DNA from: Hymenobacter sp. YC55
GTDB lineage: Bacteria > Bacteroidota > Bacteroidia > Cytophagales > Hymenobacteraceae
Assembly: GCF_029433095.1 (NCBI RefSeq)
Contig: NZ_JARNTX010000006.1
Location: 124,001 to 188,000 of the forward strand
Length of the DNA: 64,000 nt
Reading direction: 5' to 3'
This document shows, piece by piece, positions 8,526 through 17,298 of this stretch. The stretch's first letter is position 1. Each line of letters begins with the position of its first letter. The notes beneath the pieces were generated by a model. It was given only the letters and a program-made list of their open reading frames with translations. It was not told the origin of the DNA and did no database searches. The translations under genes and the position numbers were made by a program.

Positions 8526-9554
8526 ATGAAAACACTCTTTACTCCTCTCATTTTCCTGTTCGGTGTCGTCGGCACCACCTCGCTCCAGGCGCAAACCTAC
8601 CGCAACGGTGATTTCGCCACGGGCACTACTTCCAAAAGCGGCATAACCGCTCCTGCCGGTTACACATGGAGCGAGGTGCAAAATGATGCCGGCGTAACTA
8701 CAGTTTCGAACACGAGCGCCGGTTATGCGGCCACCAAAGCATCGAACTTTACGTTGGCCGATGACTTCACGGTAGCCCCTGCTCAGTCGCTGACCGTGCG
8801 CGATGTTTCCGTGTTTGCCTACCAGAGTGGCTATTTAGGAACGACCTCGCCCTTCACGGAACTATACATTCGCATCTGGAGAGGCCGGCCTGGCGCAGCC
8901 GGCTCCACCATTGTGTTTGGTGATTTAACTACCAACCGTCTACTTACTTCCACCGATGCCAAGAGCTATCGGATCTTCAATTCTCTTTATCCCTCGCCTA
9001 GTGCACCGGGCACAACCCGTCGCATCTGGCAAGTGAAAGGAGCTGTCTCGCCGGCGCTGACCCTCGGTCCGGGTACTTACTGGGTGGAGTGGTCCTCAAC
9101 TACCTCGGGTACGCTAGCGCACTTCTACGTCCCGGTTACCGTACCTGGGCTTCGGCAGACGCCAGGAGCCAACGCTTTGCAGTTCAATCCTACTTCAGAT
9201 GCCTATGTGCCGGTAGTGGACGGTGGCAATCCGGATGCCGCCCCTGACGTGACAATTGACTTCGCCTTTACTCTCAATGATGGTGGCGTTCTAGCAGTTA
9301 AAAAGAACGCCGACCCAACCCTGAAAGTAGGCCCAGTGCCCACGACAGGCGCTGTTCGGGCCGAGTTTAGCGCTTTACGGGAGACAACTGCTCTTGAAGT
9401 CCGGGATGCGCTAGGCCGCTCGGTGTGGCAAGGACAAGCTAAAGCGGGTGCTACCTCGGCTACCGTTCCTATGGAAAAGTTGGCAGTAGGCAGCTACTTT
9501 TTCCTGATGATTTCGCCACAGGGCAGTAGCCGGGTACGCCTGCTGAAGCAGTAA
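8526..9554 (+). CDS. secreted protein of unknown function with a T9SS sorting domain
   Basis: A 342-residue exported protein. Residues 1-22 form a signal peptide ending SLQAQ. The middle (about 25-260) is rich in Gly/Thr/Ser and aromatic residues and looks like an all-beta domain (LADDFTVAPAQSLTVRDVSV, then PGTYWVEWSS); I cannot name its function. The last 75 residues are a type IX sorting domain (KVGPVPTTGAVRAEF...ALGRSVWQG...LAVGSYFFLM), which would send the protein to the cell surface or medium. The ATG at 8526 is chosen because it starts the signal peptide. It is followed after 101 bp by an outer-membrane barrel gene. Confidence 0.75.
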   Translation: MKTLFTPLIFLFGVVGTTSLQAQTYRNGDFATGTTSKSGITAPAGYTWSEVQNDAGVTTVSNTSAGYAATKASNFTLADDFTVAPAQSLTVRDVSVFAYQSGYLGTTSPFTELYIRIWRGRPGAAGSTIVFGDLTTNRLLTSTDAKSYRIFNSLYPSPSAPGTTRRIWQVKGAVSPALTLGPGTYWVEWSSTTSGTLAHFYVPVTVPGLRQTPGANALQFNPTSDAYVPVVDGGNPDAAPDVTIDFAFTLNDGGVLAVKKNADPTLKVGPVPTTGAVRAEFSALRETTALEVRDALGRSVWQGQAKAGATSATVPMEKLAVGSYFFLMISPQGSSRVRLLKQ

Positions 9555-9655
9555 ACAGACCGTTTTTGGGACTTACGCCTTGTGGTAGCCGAAATACACT
9601 CTGCTTGCTAAGAAGGCCCTGTTGTTGCTGTTCTCCCGGTAAAGCTTCCTTGCAA

Positions 9656-10357
9656 ATGCGTCGCTTCGTTGTCTTTTTCTCTATTGTTTTGCTGGCTACG
9701 GGCTCCGCCTCGGCGCAGCACCCGCGCCTAGGCATCAAGGCCGGCCTGAACGCCAGCACGTATACCGGCGCAGAACTCCCGCATTCCGACTACCGGTTTG
9801 GTGGCGCAGCAGGCCTGCTGCTACAACGGCCGCTGTTGCAGCATTTAGGTCTGCAATCCGAATTGCTTTACGAACAGCGGGGTTCTGAGCTGAAGTATAC
9901 TAATAGTACCGAAGGCGTAACCTTCACCACCATTGATTACATCCGCACCGTGCGCAGCCGTTTGCACTACGGTAGTCTTGCGGTGCTTTTGCGGCCGCGT
10001 CAAGGGACCTGGTTTGCTGTGGCTGGTCCACAGTTTAGCTACCTACTTGCAGAGAAGCGCACAATACAAGATCAGGTCAACGTAATTGTTGGGCCGGTTG
10101 ATCCTGTCTTGCCGGATGGATCAGCTAGAATCGTGCGCAACAAGCAAGAGTATAACCGTGGCGAAGTGGGCTATGTAGTCGGGATAGGCCGTGAAGTGGG
10201 TACCCATTGGCAGGTGGAAGGCCGCTATGCGGCAGGCTTTACCAAATTGCGTCAGCCAACTGTAGCAGTTGATGCCGTTTATGGGTCAGAGCGTGTACAG
10301 CATGCTCGCAGCCAGAGTCTGCAAGTGCAAATAAGTTACTTGCTTTCTTCCCAGTAG
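9656..10357 (+). CDS. outer-membrane beta-barrel (porin-like) protein
   Basis: A 233-residue protein with a signal peptide (MRRFVVFFSIVLLATGSASA, then QHPRLGIKAGLNAS). The mature part has alternating strands and Gly-rich turns typical of the small eight-to-ten-strand barrels of Bacteroidota (outer-membrane protein beta-barrel, PF13568 type): FGGAAGLLLQ, LQSELLYEQRG, GYVVGIGREVG, WQVEGRYAAGFTKL and the terminal SLQVQISYLL. The ligand is unknown. A terminator lies 22 bp past the stop. It may be co-transcribed with the T9SS cargo gene upstream. Confidence 0.8.
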   Translation: MRRFVVFFSIVLLATGSASAQHPRLGIKAGLNASTYTGAELPHSDYRFGGAAGLLLQRPLLQHLGLQSELLYEQRGSELKYTNSTEGVTFTTIDYIRTVRSRLHYGSLAVLLRPRQGTWFAVAGPQFSYLLAEKRTIQDQVNVIVGPVDPVLPDGSARIVRNKQEYNRGEVGYVVGIGREVGTHWQVEGRYAAGFTKLRQPTVAVDAVYGSERVQHARSQSLQVQISYLLSSQ

Positions 10358-10378
10358 CTGCTAGTGCTTCTCTAAAAC

Positions 10379-10406
10379 AAAAGCCCCGTCAAACGATGGG
10401 GCTTTT
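10379..10406 (+). terminator. rho-independent terminator after the barrel gene
   Basis: The stem AAAAGCCCC / GGGGCTTTT extends by a GTC/GAT pairing with one mismatch, has an AAAC loop, and carries T-runs on both sides. Confidence 0.85.
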
Positions 10407-10720
10407 CTTATGTGCTGCATCTTCGGCTGGGCCTTAACTGCGGAATTAATGTTGTGGCCAAAGAATGGTTAAGGACCAAAATTTAAGCTTGGTAGAAGAA
10501 GTAAGCACCTAGCTATAAGCAGCCGAGCTTTACCTCCACGCCAGTACAGCCCCAGACTAAGTTCATAGGAAAGGTATGCATAAGGCTACCTCAAGCAGCC
10601 AGCGGTCAAGCAGTTACTGTTCTTTCCAATAGAGTTGTGCGTACGTGAGTGTTTTTAGTTGTACTTGTTATTGTGCTGGTTTCACGACTCGCTCTTTTGG
10701 TACCGTACTAACCTGCTCCT
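10407..10720. promoter_or_regulatory. spacer before the GrpB-family gene
   Basis: About 310 bp without a gene. It should contain the promoter of the GrpB-family gene, but no clear TTTG / TAnnTTTG pair was identified. Confidence 0.35.
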
Positions 10721-11326
10721 ATGTCGAATACTCCTCTTTTTGCGCCTTCTCGACCAGTCGTGCTGTGGCCCTATCAAGCTCGGTGGGTGGAGGAATTTGC
10801 GGCCCTAGCCTTCCGGCTTGAGGCTCTGTTAGGGAACTACGTCTTGCGCGTCGACCACATCGGCTCCACGGCCGTGCCGGGCTTGCTGGCCAAGGACGTG
10901 CTGGATGTGCAACTCACCGTCACCGACCTCACCCAAACTGAAAACCTTACCCGCGTGCTGACGGAGGCTGGTTTTCAACTACGGGCCGGGTTTGTATACG
11001 ACCAATTTCCCGACATACCGGAACACTCCGCCGATTTGCGCAAGCTGTACTTGCGCGAACCAGTAGGCGAGCGGCGCATACACCTCCACGTTCGAGAGGC
11101 CGAACGGTTCAACACGCGTTTTGCCCTGCTCATGCGGGACTACTTGCGGGCCCATTGGCCTGCATGCCAGGCCTACGGGCTACTCAAACAGCGAGCGGCG
11201 GCACTTTTTGCCAACAGCATCGAGGGCTACTTGTATATCAAAGAGCCGGTTTTTCACTTGCTCTGTCATGCAGCCGAAAGTTGGGCCGCGCAGTCAGGGT
11301 GGCAATTCACAGGGTCAATAGCATAA
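10721..11326 (+). CDS. GrpB (UPF0157) nucleotidyltransferase-fold protein
   Basis: A 201-residue member of the GrpB/UPF0157 family. Typical motifs are VVLWPYQARWVEEF at the start, VDHIGSTAVPGLLAKDVLDV (the nucleotidyltransferase-like GS...D...D region), and HLHVREAERFNTRFALLMRDY with LRAHWPACQAYGLLK. The family has a minimal nucleotidyltransferase fold, but the reaction is not established; some members are fused to dephospho-CoA kinase. Nothing nearby suggests a partner. The ATG start is clear. Confidence 0.85.
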   Translation: MSNTPLFAPSRPVVLWPYQARWVEEFAALAFRLEALLGNYVLRVDHIGSTAVPGLLAKDVLDVQLTVTDLTQTENLTRVLTEAGFQLRAGFVYDQFPDIPEHSADLRKLYLREPVGERRIHLHVREAERFNTRFALLMRDYLRAHWPACQAYGLLKQRAAALFANSIEGYLYIKEPVFHLLCHAAESWAAQSGWQFTGSIA

Positions 11327-12202
11327 AGGTCTCTACCACTGAGGGTTCTTTCGTTAAAGATAAATTACTAGTGTCGCCGAACAGCACTAGGGTTGCTTAG
11401 AGTGGAGAATAAGTGACAAACAAGTATAGTGACACTATTTACGTTTCGTGCTGTTCGCATCGAGTCGTTTTGACCATTTCCCTGCTGCAAACTGGTTGCC
11501 TTTGGAAAATTTCGATTGAAGAATATAGTAGGCCAGCTCAAATACAGTAAAACAGCGCTTAACATCGATTTCTTATCAGAATTCTTTATAGGACGAATTC
11601 ACATAGGCTTATTCTTACCTGGTTTGCTTGTTTTTACGCTAAGCACAAACTCCAATACTGATCTAGATGGAAACCTCTACAGCCAGATCGACGCCGCTTA
11701 GTTCTAAAACAATCGCTAGAAAATTCTCTCGGGCCACGACTTAGAGGGCTTTTCAGTTGATGTATGCTGACACTGTTTCTACGGGTGATGTATAACCTTT
11801 ATATAAGTTTGAAACAGTTAGCGTCGGCAAAAGAAATACGGTTGGTAGCGTGGGATCTTTCATAATCCTACCAAACAACTGCTGACCTTATGACACCTCA
11901 ACTACAGTTGCGTGTCTAGTACTTGAACCCTTCTGCTGACATGGCTAGCACTTGTTTTGTAAGACATGAATATACAAGCAGCCACACGCATATCTATGTC
12001 TTATAAGGCATAATAAGTATCTCAACAAACATGACAGCTTAGTGCCTCTGGTACAGTCAACTATCAATAACTTTCTCTCCTAAACAGAGCAGCTTCAAAC
12101 TCCATTTATAACAAAAGAAGCAAGCCAGAAATCTAGCAGCAGAACACTACTCGATATTTATTGTGTTTTTTTTATTCAATTGTTGTTTATCAATAAAATT
12201 GC
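11327..12202. other. gene-poor AT-rich stretch
   Basis: About 880 bp with only short, unconvincing open frames. The last 100 bp before 12,203 are very AT-rich and probably hold the promoter of the next small membrane protein. Confidence 0.5.
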
Positions 12203-12589
12203 ATGAATATTTACACTTATTCTTCTATTACTCTAACCAAGTCATCTTTTCATCTCCTTGCCAGTGTGCTTCTGGCTGAGGTGCTTTTCCGCTCTGCTGC
12301 TCTTTCTTACCTCACACTTTCTTGCAACTTTTTACAGATTATGTTTGCTACGCCCTTTTGGTTTACCACCATTGGTGAGACCAACTATTTCGCCTTTTTA
12401 TTTCTACCACTAGTATTCCTAACAATTCTTCTGTTGCGCATGATACGCCAGAAGAAGAATACAAGAATGACGCTGTCTACGTCCTCTTGGAACGCTGAGG
12501 AAGGCGGCACTTGGTCCGGCCTACCAGACCAAGAAATTGTGACTATAGCAGAGTACAAAGCGCAGAAGCATCGCCTGTTACGGAGCTAA
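12203..12589 (+). CDS. small hypothetical membrane protein
   Basis: A 128-residue open frame with one or two hydrophobic segments in the first half (LLASVLLAEVLFRSAALSYL and FAFLFLPLVFLTILLLRMI), then a polar tail with a short basic stretch (RQKKNTR). I do not recognise the family. A good ATG, an AT-rich upstream region and a strong hairpin starting 12 bp past the stop support a real gene. Confidence 0.5.
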   Translation: MNIYTYSSITLTKSSFHLLASVLLAEVLFRSAALSYLTLSCNFLQIMFATPFWFTTIGETNYFAFLFLPLVFLTILLLRMIRQKKNTRMTLSTSSWNAEEGGTWSGLPDQEIVTIAEYKAQKHRLLRS

Positions 12590-12600
12590 TCAAGAATTGT

Positions 12601-12646
12601 GGCCTCTATGCCCGTGGACTTGCACAGTCTCGCGGGCATAGAGGCC
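12601..12646 (+). terminator. hairpin terminator after the small membrane protein
   Basis: A 14-bp perfect stem (GGCCTCTATGCCCG / CGGGCATAGAGGCC) with an 18-nt loop. It has no T-tract, only a short TTTT after a gap. Confidence 0.6.
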
Positions 12647-13215
12647 AGCAGTTTTGATAGCTGAATGCTTGTTGCGGAACATAATTAACAAACGGTCGGG
12701 ATTGAAAACGAGGACTTCCTATGCGCCATGTACAGCCTAGTTTCCAGTAGCAAGCTTAATAGCTCTGCTTACTATGCTAAGCTAGTAATTGGTGGGGTGC
12801 AAGTTCCTTATGTTCGTTAACAGGTATCACATAGCATTATCTGGTCGGCACTAGGTTGTGAGTAGATCCAGTTTTCGCCAGCTGCACTCTGTTCTGCATT
12901 ACCCTCACTCTAGGGTTGGCTTTGCTGCTGCGCAGATATGCCAATTCTTTATAGGCAACTGCATTGCTTTATTAGCTGCAACAACAGGCTAGTTTCTGTC
13001 TTGACGATTCCACTGGCTGTATGTGGAGCAGTTGCTCAAGCACGGATGCGGGCATCAAAATGCCCTTAACAACCCGCCGCAAAGCTTGGTGTGTCAAACC
13101 CATTGACGCTGCTGCGTGACGCCAACTGCTCTGTTAGTCTCCGTTCTGCGGCCTGCTGGCGTGCCAATCATTTGCTTACCTGCCCTCGTCTTCCCACCCC
13201 GCGCTTACACGCCTT
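12647..13215. other. gene-free stretch before the PAP2 gene
   Basis: About 570 bp with no convincing gene, repeat or RNA. The frame of the PAP2 gene is open back to a stop at 13,135 but contains no ATG or GTG there. Confidence 0.5.
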
Positions 13216-13824
13216 TTGCTGCTTGCCTTGTTGCACTTCCTTCGTTTTCTCGACCAACAGTTGGTGCTGGCGCTCAACCAACTGCACACCCCTCTACTGG
13301 ACACCGTAATGCAAGCCGCCTCAAGCCGGCTGGCCTGGATACCGGTTCTGCTGCTGGCTTTGCGGCCTCTTTGGCGGACCTATGGCTCGTCTTGGTGGCG
13401 CGTTGTGCTGCCGCTGGCCTTAAGTGTGGCCACCACAAATTGGTTGGCTAGCGCGTGGATTAAACCTTGGGTGAGCCGCCCCCGGCCTTGTCAGGTCACT
13501 AGCCTGCTGCCTTTACTGCATCTGCCGGCGGGCTGTAGTACGAGCTACAGCTTTTTGTCTACTCACACCGCCGACCTAGTGACGCTAGTAGTTGGCTTGG
13601 TATGGGCGCTGCCGCGCACACCCTGGCCATTAAAAACACTCTGGCTGAGTTGGGCCTTGCTTGTAGCCATCAGCCGCGTCTACCTCGGCCAGCACTACCC
13701 GAGTGACGTGTTAGCCGGCACCCTGCTAGGGCTGCTGGCTGCGCTAGGCTGCCAGTGGCTGCGCCAGCAGTTGCCTTCTGTGCCACGAACACCGGTGCAA
13801 GTTGCCCGGAAAGAGTACTCCTAG
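13216..13824 (+). CDS. PAP2-family membrane phosphatase
   Basis: A 202-residue integral membrane phosphatase of the PAP2 type, acting on lipid phosphates or pyrophosphates such as phosphatidic acid or undecaprenyl pyrophosphate. All three motifs are visible: KPWVSRPRP (KX6RP), SFLSTH (motif 2, with Thr where many homologues have Gly) and SRVYLGQHYPSD (SRX5HX3D). Hydrophobic helices alternate with these loops (for example LVTLVVGLVWAL and VLAGTLLGLLAALG). No ATG or GTG lies in frame between the upstream stop and the conserved region, so the start is taken as the TTG at 13,216. The substrate cannot be told from sequence. Confidence 0.85.
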   Translation: MLLALLHFLRFLDQQLVLALNQLHTPLLDTVMQAASSRLAWIPVLLLALRPLWRTYGSSWWRVVLPLALSVATTNWLASAWIKPWVSRPRPCQVTSLLPLLHLPAGCSTSYSFLSTHTADLVTLVVGLVWALPRTPWPLKTLWLSWALLVAISRVYLGQHYPSDVLAGTLLGLLAALGCQWLRQQLPSVPRTPVQVARKEYS

Positions 13825-14091
13825 GCTAGCGACGCACATGAAATGTAGCACTCTTCTACTCGCAAGCTAGAGGTTAGGCAACTTCAAAACAACAAGTAGC
13901 AACCTGCTCCTTGCTTCAAAGCGCTTAGTACTTCTTTATAAAATTTTGGCTTACAGTATTGCCTCTCCAGCTCCTGACAAAGAAAAACACCCCGTAACGA
14001 TGCTATGTCAGCTGACTAGCTATTGGTCGCTGGCGTAAAGTTTGTACGGCAGCTGGATAGATGTTTTTTTCCTTGTTATCACTCCTCGCCT

Positions 14092-14724
14092 ATGTCTTTG
14101 TCTGCTGCCCCTTCTGGCCCTGAGCAGGAGCGCGTGTTATCCCGTCGGGCCTACCAGGATTTAGCCCTCATTCAAGCGGCGCTGGCCGGCCAAGCCAAGG
14201 CCTATGAAGACCTATTGGCTCGCTACCGCAAGCCTGTGCACTACCTAGTGCTGCGCATGGTAAAAAACGCGACGGATGCCGAAGATTTAACGCAGGAAAC
14301 TTTTGCCAAGGCGTTTCGCCACTTAGCTCGCTTCACTCCCGAATTTGCTTTCAGCACTTGGCTCTTCCGCATTGCCACCAACCATACCCTCGACTTCTTC
14401 CGGCGCAAAAAGCTACCGACTCACTCGCTCCAGGCAAGTATAGCGGGCGGCGACAGTGATCCGCTGTTTCTGGAAGTAGCGGACCGGAATCCAGATCCGC
14501 AGCAAGCACTAATCCGCACGCAACGGAAAGAGTTAATGCAGAAATTGGTGGACCAATTACCAGCCCGCTACGCGCGCGTGGTACGGCTCCGGTATTTCGA
14601 TGAGTTGCAATACGAGGAGATTGCCGTGCTACTGGCTTTGCCACTCGGCACAGTGAAAGCCCAACTATTCCGGGCCCGTGAGTTGCTTTTGGATTCCCTT
14701 AAACACAGCCAGGCTGCGCTGTAA
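14092..14724 (+). CDS. ECF-type RNA polymerase sigma factor
   Basis: A 210-residue sigma factor of the extracytoplasmic-function type. Region 2 is at about 30-100 (YEDLLARYRKPVHYLVLRMV, DAEDLTQETFAKAFR, FSTWLFRIATNHTLDFFRRK) and region 4 at about 150-205 (LPARYARVVRLRYFDELQYE, then LALPLGTVKAQLFRARELL). The ATG at 14,092 gives a normal N-terminus; the longer frame would add 23 residues that do not fit. No anti-sigma gene is adjacent: the next gene downstream is the convergent rep gene. The regulon is unknown, and a link to the plasmid functions would be speculation. Confidence 0.9.
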   Translation: MSLSAAPSGPEQERVLSRRAYQDLALIQAALAGQAKAYEDLLARYRKPVHYLVLRMVKNATDAEDLTQETFAKAFRHLARFTPEFAFSTWLFRIATNHTLDFFRRKKLPTHSLQASIAGGDSDPLFLEVADRNPDPQQALIRTQRKELMQKLVDQLPARYARVVRLRYFDELQYEEIAVLLALPLGTVKAQLFRARELLLDSLKHSQAAL

Positions 14725-14819
14725 AAGAGCACCAATACCTGTTATGGGTTCATTGGATACAGATGGTCGTATGACCCATGTGAGAAACTGACGACTGAGC
14801 TCATCGTTCGACAACCGCC

Positions 14820-15857
14820 CTATTTCAGGGTTGGATACAAGCCTGGAAACTCGGTCTTGAGCAGATTAGTCGCCACGCCACCTAGGTTGTCGAAGACCTT
14901 GTTGCCGGCTTCGTAGTCGCGTAGCAACGGATGGCTGACTTTCATGAGCTTGGCAATTTTGGTTTCATCGTCTCCCATAAAGTCGAGCACGTGCTGAATC
15001 TGGCTTTCGGTCATCTTCAGCTTCTGCAACCGGGTCACGATGCGCTGTTGCAAAGTGGGCAGCTCAGACGGCAGTGCCAAGCTCATTTGCTTTTCCAGGG
15101 GGCGAGCTTTGCTCGTGGTTTTAACGGCTATCACCGGCGGAGCTGGCTCGTCGAGGTGCGCCAAGGGCTTGGGAATAGAAAACCGTACAGCATGCACTTT
15201 CTTGCCTGCTTTGATAGGGTCGTAAGCCACCATCCAGCCCAGCGAGTGCAGTTCGCGCAGGGCGGGTTCAAGCACGTATCGTTTGAAATCGTAAAAGAGC
15301 GTGTAGGTTACGTCGTTGTCGTCGCCAAGAATCTGCTTGCGCAAGGTGTCGAACTCCACTTCCCACCAGCCCACATCGTCCCAAGACTTGAGCAGCCAAT
15401 ACAAGCGGTGAGCATGGGCCGACTTGAGGGTTAGCAGTGTTTCAATCTCGACGTGAGTGTACTGCTCGGCCAATTGCAGCAGAAAAGGCTTGATCTCGGG
15501 GGCAAAGTTTCCTGTCAAAAAGCCTGTGCCCTCGTTTAAATCAATATAGCTGATGATAGAGTAGGCCGTGAAGCGCTTTTTGTTGCCAGTTTGCGACTCG
15601 ATGGTGACGACCTTCGACATCAGGCTTTTGCAGGCATCCCGGATTGTCTCGTAAACGCTGCCACCTTTCTTCTGCGTCATCACCCGGCTCAGCGCAATGG
15701 AGATGCCGGGCAGTTCTGTTTGATCCTGGTGAATGCAACCCAAAGCCAAAGCGAAGATGCGGGCTTCCACGTGGGTGAGCTTGAGGGGAGCCCGCACGAG
15801 AGCATTGGCTTGGTAGGCCCGAGGATATAAGACGGGAGGGGCAGGCGTAGCGGACAT
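14820..15857 (-). CDS. Rep_3 family plasmid replication initiator
   Basis: A 345-residue initiator of the Rep_3 (RepB/Pi-like) family. It has two winged-helix parts: LVRAPLKLTHVEARIFALAL near residue 20, then VYETIRDACKSLMSKVV, and LLTLKSAHAHRLYWLLKSW and EVEFDTLRKQILG in the second half. FKRYVLEPALRELHSLGW is the typical second-domain helix. A C-terminal extension of about 90 residues follows the core. Rep_3 proteins bind iterons as monomers and repress themselves as dimers. At least nine iterons lie directly upstream, the nearest about 80 bp before the start. The ATG at 15,857 is preferred: the upstream ATG at 15,944 lies inside an iteron. Confidence 0.92.
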   Translation of the reverse strand: MSATPAPPVLYPRAYQANALVRAPLKLTHVEARIFALALGCIHQDQTELPGISIALSRVMTQKKGGSVYETIRDACKSLMSKVVTIESQTGNKKRFTAYSIISYIDLNEGTGFLTGNFAPEIKPFLLQLAEQYTHVEIETLLTLKSAHAHRLYWLLKSWDDVGWWEVEFDTLRKQILGDDNDVTYTLFYDFKRYVLEPALRELHSLGWMVAYDPIKAGKKVHAVRFSIPKPLAHLDEPAPPVIAVKTTSKARPLEKQMSLALPSELPTLQQRIVTRLQKLKMTESQIQHVLDFMGDDETKIAKLMKVSHPLLRDYEAGNKVFDNLGGVATNLLKTEFPGLYPTLK

Positions 15858-15938
15858 AGCAACAGAGCTAAGAAGGAAGTCCCCTAATGTACGCATCAGC
15901 GTGAAAACGTATCGTCTTTCACGCAAAAGAGTTTGGAG

Positions 15939-16161
15939 TGCCATTTTTCACGCAGATCATCCGCGCTATTTCGCTGGTGCCATTTTTCACGTAGTTGCTT
16001 AGTGGGAAGGATGAAAGTGCCTTCTTTCACGTAGGAGTGCCATTTTTCACGTAGTGGTGCCGTTTCTCACGCAGCAGAGTGCCATTTTTCACGTAGATGG
16101 TGCCGTTTTTCACGTAGGTTGGTGCCGTTTTTCACGCAACAGAGTGCCGTTTTTCACGCAG
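15939..16161 (+). repeat. iteron array of the replication origin (9 copies)
   Basis: Nine copies of a 17-bp iteron, consensus TGCCATTTTTCACGTAG (variants CCG for CCA and GCAG for GTAG), begin at 15939, 15978, 16018, 16038, 16058, 16080, 16101, 16123 and 16145. The last seven are spaced 20-22 bp, two helical turns; the first three are spaced about 40 bp. The copies at 16018 and 16058 carry internal changes. A decayed copy (TCTTTCACGCAA, about 15915-15926) lies nearer rep. This is the expected binding array for the Rep_3 protein. Confidence 0.93.
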
Positions 16162-16402
16162 TAAATGCTTATTACCATTTAAAAATCAGCTAGTTATGAC
16201 CCCCTGAATAAAGAATATATAAAAGAATAGCTTTAGAAAACAGAAGAGGTTCAGTTTTTTTGAAAATGATAAAAAGTGAAGTCCATTTTCTCTAACAGCC
16301 AGGTAGCTCAAAAAGGCTTTAGCTGGTTGTAGAAGCGGTTTTTTAGGTTTGGTAAAAGCGTAAGCGGTCAGTGACACAGACGCTTAGAATCTCTCAGAGC
16401 AT
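16162..16402. other. AT-rich putative DNA-unwinding segment of the origin
   Basis: An AT-rich segment between the direct iterons and two inverted ones, rich in A and T runs (for example AAAGAATATATAAAAGAATAG near 16210). It contains no convincing gene. By analogy with iteron plasmids it is the likely strand-opening site. No perfect DnaA box (TTATCCACA) was found. Confidence 0.5.
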
Positions 16403-16484
16403 CTGCGTGAAAAATGGCACCCACAGCCGGCCTTCTTTTCAGACTCTCGCTGGTTTTCATCTGGCATCTACGTGAAAAATGGCA
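16403..16484 (-). repeat. two inverted iterons on the far side of the AT-rich segment
   Basis: Two perfect iteron copies in opposite orientation, CTGCGTGAAAAATGGCA at 16403-16419 and CTACGTGAAAAATGGCA at 16468-16484, lie about 240 bp from the main array. Inverted iterons near a Rep_3 origin usually serve copy-number control (handcuffing) or mark a secondary Rep site. Confidence 0.88.
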
Positions 16485-16703
16485 CTGCTCGGTCTGGCTT
16501 ACCGGATACTAGCTTTTGCTAAAACCAAGGTAAAATGCTCAGTTGACGCCGGAGCCACACGCCACATTACAGCTACGGTTAACGTGCCAGTTATTTTGCC
16601 TGGCATAGATGGCGTCTACTCTCACCTGCTTTTCCGGTACTAGAAAAGAGGTGAAGTGCATGAGGCAATGAATGCTGCGGATAGTTTCTGTCGACGGAAT
16701 ACT

Positions 16704-16752
16704 GCAAGCACGAAATAGTATCGGACGGGGAAGCGCTTTATTTCGTGCTTGC
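16704..16752 (-). terminator. hairpin terminator of the parA operon
   Basis: A 14-bp perfect stem (GCAAGCACGAAATA / TATTTCGTGCTTGC) with a 21-nt loop, 160 bp past the stop of the second partition gene. No T-tract follows. The rest of 16,485-16,911 shows no gene. Confidence 0.55.
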
Positions 16753-16911
16753 TGTTATAGGAAAGCCAGAGGTTCTTACTCCACACCAATCAGATTCGTG
16801 TGCTCAACGCATTAGCCGGCGTTCTGAGCAGCCTGCTTCTTGAACGTCTTTTGCTGTGCTGACTAGGGTGAAAACCTAGTGATGACTCGACCGCACGGTT
16901 TAAGACGGCAG

Positions 16912-17298
16912 CTATGGCTTCAGCTTCTTGTCTTTTTGCACCAGCTTGCGTAACTGTTCCTCGGGCAATGGCCGATTGGCATTTTCGAGCGTATCCAGTA
17001 GGTCACTCACTGCGCGCTCGATTTGCTGCCGGACTACAAAGCCAGGCTCCCAGTATTCGGCTTGCTTGAGCCGCAGATAAGTGTCGGGGTGCAAATAGGT
17101 ACTGAACTTCACCCACTCTGGGCTCGCGGCTACCGGCTCAGCAACTGGTGAGGCGGATGGCAGCGGCTCAACTGTCTCTGAGGGGGTGGCTGATGCAGAG
17201 GGTATAGGAGGCACCTCATCCATTCCGTACAGCGAGGAAGTATCGAGAACAGGACGCGGGGTTTTGGCCGTGAAATTGCGTTTGGGGGTGCTGCTCAT
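16912..17298 (-). CDS. ribbon-helix-helix partition partner of ParA
   Basis: A 128-residue protein whose start codon overlaps the parA stop (ATGA), so the two are translationally coupled. Residues 1-60 are Pro/Ser/Ala-rich and probably disordered. Residues 62-105 fit a ribbon-helix-helix fold: strand VKFSTYLHPD, then helices TYLRLKQAEY and VVRQQIERAVSDLLDTLE. The tail is basic (KLVQKDKKLKP). It is not a classical ParB with KorB/ParB motifs. By position and fold it should be the centromere-binding protein that stimulates ParA ATPase activity and represses the operon. This role is inferred. Confidence 0.7.
   Translation of the reverse strand: MSSTPKRNFTAKTPRPVLDTSSLYGMDEVPPIPSASATPSETVEPLPSASPVAEPVAASPEWVKFSTYLHPDTYLRLKQAEYWEPGFVVRQQIERAVSDLLDTLENANRPLPEEQLRKLVQKDKKLKP

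Noticed and set aside
13116..13451. 111-codon frame overlapping the PAP2 start
   Set aside because: No domain; the PAP2 frame has all three family motifs.
15858..15944. Longer N-terminus for the replication initiator starting at 15,944
   Set aside because: It lies inside the first iteron and encodes residues unlike Rep_3 proteins; the ATG at 15,857 is better.
15939..16161. Regular 17-bp repeats that might be a CRISPR array
   Set aside because: Spacers are only 3-5 bp, repeats are degenerate, and they stand before a Rep_3 gene: iterons, not CRISPR.
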